Source: Elusimicrobia bacterium HGW-Elusimicrobia-3
GTDB lineage: Bacteria > Elusimicrobiota > Elusimicrobia > Elusimicrobiales > UBA9959
DNA: 62,449 nucleotides
Direction: 5' to 3'
Assembly (NCBI GenBank): GCA_002840355.1
Contig: PHAL01000017.1
Coordinates: 1-62,449, forward strand
The number at the start of each line of letters is the position of its first letter. The first letter of the stretch is position 1. Under the pieces are notes generated by a model that was not told the DNA's origin, ran no database searches, and worked only from the letters and a program-made list of their open reading frames with translations. Below are positions 60,634 to 62,449 of this stretch, piece by piece. Made by a program: the position numbers and the translations under genes.

Positions 60634-61394
60634 CAGCGCGCGCGCCGGAGCGCCGGCCGGAAATCCTTCACGCGCGTTATGCCGGCGCTTAGCCTGGGCG
60701 CGCCGGGGCGGTGCTGCGTCTCTATGAAGAAGGAGGCGGCGCCGGGGAACCGGGCCCGCAGGATGTTGGAGTTGGCCGGCTCGTTCTCGAACACGGCTAC
60801 TACCTCGCCCACGCGGTCTATGTACTCGCTGACCTCTTTCTTGAAGATCTCGTCGTCCTGCTCGAACTCCTTCTTCACTATCGTCATCGTGCCGGCGACG
60901 CCCACCGGGAAGCCGTAGAGGCGCAGCACCTCGGTGGTGCCCACCAGCATGCGGCCCACGTCGCGGCCGGTCAGGTAGATCACGGTGGCCCCGGCCTTGT
61001 GAGCCTTTTCCACGTAGGCCTTGGCGCCGGGCAGCGGCATGTCGTATTTCTGGTATTCATCCGAGAAGAAGCGCCGGGCCCATTCCTCCCGGATGAACTT
61101 TATCTCGGCGGCGTTCCTGACGCGCAGGCGCCGCAGCGTCACGTCCAGGCTGTAGTCCACCACGGACAGGTCCTGGAAGGACGAGAAGGCCGCCGCCAGC
61201 TGCGGCACGCGGCTGTCGAATTTCTCGGAGATCTCGCGCAGGATGAACATCGTGCGCGTGCGGTTGTCGAACAGCGTGCCGTCCAGGTCGAAGATGGCCA
61301 GCGTGGAGCGCCGCTGCGCGGTGCGCAGGGCGATGAGGTCCAGGACGCCGTCGAGCGTCGCCGTGTCTTTGTCCGTTGTACGGGTCTTTTTCAT
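60633..61394 (-). CDS. HAD-superfamily hydrolase
   Basis: 253 residues, soluble. Motif I IFDLDGTLFDNRTRTMF has the nucleophile and acid Asp (about 39 and 41); motif II is IYLTGRDVGRM; a Lys near ITRVKD or FVIKK-type region and EPANSNILRARFPGA give the late motif. A helical cap lies between. GGAGG precedes the ATG. Substrate unknown; a phosphatase is likely. Followed directly by the RNA methyltransferase. Confidence 0.8.
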   Translation of the reverse strand: MKKTRTTDKDTATLDGVLDLIALRTAQRRSTLAIFDLDGTLFDNRTRTMFILREISEKFDSRVPQLAAAFSSFQDLSVVDYSLDVTLRRLRVRNAAEIKFIREEWARRFFSDEYQKYDMPLPGAKAYVEKAHKAGATVIYLTGRDVGRMLVGTTEVLRLYGFPVGVAGTMTIVKKEFEQDDEIFKKEVSEYIDRVGEVVAVFENEPANSNILRARFPGAASFFIETQHRPGAPRLSAGITRVKDFRPALRRAR

Positions 61395-61412
61395 GTTGGC
61401 AGCCTCCCGCGG

Positions 61413-62449
61413 TCACTCCCTGCCGAGATACAGGCCTTTAACCGCGTCTATATAATGGTGCTGGGAGCCGCAATGCAGCTCCCAGAGAAAAGTATGGCCC
61501 GGTACCGGCGACTTGCCGGGTTTATAGTTGCGCAGCTTCATGACGACGCGCTTGTGCTGGCATTTCCCGGGCACCACGCTCGCCGCCTCGTCGCTGTCCC
61601 TGAAACTGGCGGAGGCCTTGGCCAGGCCGGCGAAATCCTTGCCCCGGTCGAATTCGCCCAGGCTGAGAGCGCTGAGCCTGCCCCCGCAGTCCGCGCCGGT
61701 CCGGGCGAAATTGTTGATTTCCGGCAGGGCGAAGGTGTACTGCCAGGGGATATTCGAGCCGCAGTCCAGCGAGCCGTCGGGGGCGATGATCCCCTCTATG
61801 TTTATCAGGTAGGCGCCGGGACTCTTGGCCCGGGCCAGCGCGAGCGCGCCGGCCATGAACTTGCCGGCGGTCAGCCTGCTCTTGGCCTTCTTGGGCTTGA
61901 GCCCGGGCGCCGCCGGATCGGCCGCCTTGAACCTGCTCTTGGCCGGGGCGCCCAGCGCCCAGGTCTTCTCCCCCGCGCAGTCGGCCAGGGCCTTGGTCTT
62001 GCCCTGCGAGACGAACCAGTAGCAGCCTTCGGGACGGCCCTGCGCCGCCGGCAGCAGCCGCACGCGCATCAGCACGTCGCGGCTCAGCGGGTTCGGCTTC
62101 GGGGTGAAGGCCCCGTCCTTCTCCATCTGCCGCAGCACGTCGGCGGGCGCGGCGAAAGCGTAGGGGAGCTTCTTGCGGGGTTCGTCCGTGTTCCGGTATG
62201 GGTTATGCCTGGCCGCGTTGATGAAATTTTCCCCGCAGGCGTTGACGATCAGCCACTGGCCGCCGGAGTGGAACTTGTAATGCCAGGAATTGGAAAAAGA
62301 TCTCCCCGAGCAGGGGATGCTTCCGTCCGGGGCGGTGAAGCCCTCTATCTCCACCAGCTCGGCCCCGCCCAGCCGGAGCCCGGCCTCGGCGGCGGCCGTA
62401 GCGCGCCCTTCGGCCGGCCCGGCGGCCGCGAGGGCCAGTTCGCCGGCCC
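61413..62449 (-). CDS. Protein with duplicated IEG-APDGS domain, partial
   Basis: The frame is open to the window end, so the N-terminus is missing; 345 residues are visible. Two homologous units: VEIEGFTAPDGSIPC...WHYKF...NACGENFINAA and INIEGIIAPDGSLDC...WQYTF...NNFARTGADCGG, about 190 residues apart. Each ends in a domain with Cys and aromatic residues (CYWFVSQG and HTFLWELHCGSQ). A linker with GLKPKKAKSRLTAGKF separates them. A 19-base gap precedes the HAD gene. No catalytic motif recognised; an extracytoplasmic binding role is possible but the signal peptide, if any, is outside the window. Confidence 0.65.
   Translation of the reverse strand, partial: AGELALAAAGPAEGRATAAAEAGLRLGGAELVEIEGFTAPDGSIPCSGRSFSNSWHYKFHSGGQWLIVNACGENFINAARHNPYRNTDEPRKKLPYAFAAPADVLRQMEKDGAFTPKPNPLSRDVLMRVRLLPAAQGRPEGCYWFVSQGKTKALADCAGEKTWALGAPAKSRFKAADPAAPGLKPKKAKSRLTAGKFMAGALALARAKSPGAYLINIEGIIAPDGSLDCGSNIPWQYTFALPEINNFARTGADCGGRLSALSLGEFDRGKDFAGLAKASASFRDSDEAASVVPGKCQHKRVVMKLRNYKPGKSPVPGHTFLWELHCGSQHHYIDAVKGLYLGRE

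Overview
The window is high in G+C, densely coded, and carries no phage, IS, CRISPR, tRNA or rRNA signal. The content suggests a Gram-negative-type bacterium with an outer membrane: PorV-like barrel, secreted proteins with gliding/FlgD-like C-terminal domains, and a full 14-subunit NADH dehydrogenase. I favour Elusimicrobiota or a neighbouring lineage, mainly because of the long repeat-built surface protein at 39.1-42.3 kb; this is an inference, not a proof.

Region 1 (1-20 kb) is a trehalose and ion-stress island. One minus-strand operon reads treS-maltokinase fusion, treZ, a GH57/DUF3536 protein, then treY (cut by the window start). A second reads a Ca2+/Na+-type antiporter, a membrane-sensor/HAMP-fused otsA, otsB, a histidine kinase, a DUF5752 protein and treT. 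So the enzymes of four trehalose routes (OtsAB, TreYZ, TreS, TreT) lie within about 17 kb. Between the operons are an SH3b protein and a NarL-type regulator on the plus strand; beyond is a CPA-type cation/proton antiporter.

Region 2 (19-25 kb) is an apparent five-gene minus-strand operon: acyl-CoA dehydrogenase, etfB, ferredoxin-fused etfA, glucose-6-phosphate isomerase and an S41-like protein that seems to lack its catalytic serine.

Region 3 (25-42.3 kb) is the most unusual. Plus strand: motA, motB, a sensor kinase, two lone receivers and a degenerate receiver with a winged helix. Converging on it: a secreted C-terminal-domain protein, a PorV-like barrel with TPRs, a histidine kinase, a natural FliF(C-terminal part)-FliG fusion and a long coiled-coil HATPase protein. 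Plus-strand genes then encode a fibronectin-III protein with the same C-terminal domain and the 1075-residue repeat-built surface protein. Stator and switch-ring parts are present with no rod, hook, filament or export gene in view, so a non-flagellar motor tied to surface proteins is a reasonable hypothesis.

Region 4 (42.3-46.5 kb) is an FMN-riboswitch-controlled riboflavin operon (ribBA-ribH-ribD-ribE) facing three small unknown genes. Region 5 (46.7-59.8 kb) is nuoA-N. Region 6 (59.9-62.4 kb) holds a TrmJ-like methyltransferase, a HAD hydrolase and a partial protein with an internal duplication.

Several genes start 6-8 bases after a -10-like hexamer with no Shine-Dalgarno sequence, suggesting leaderless transcripts. 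Long antisense reading frames opposite most genes are by-products of the high-GC codon pattern and are left out.
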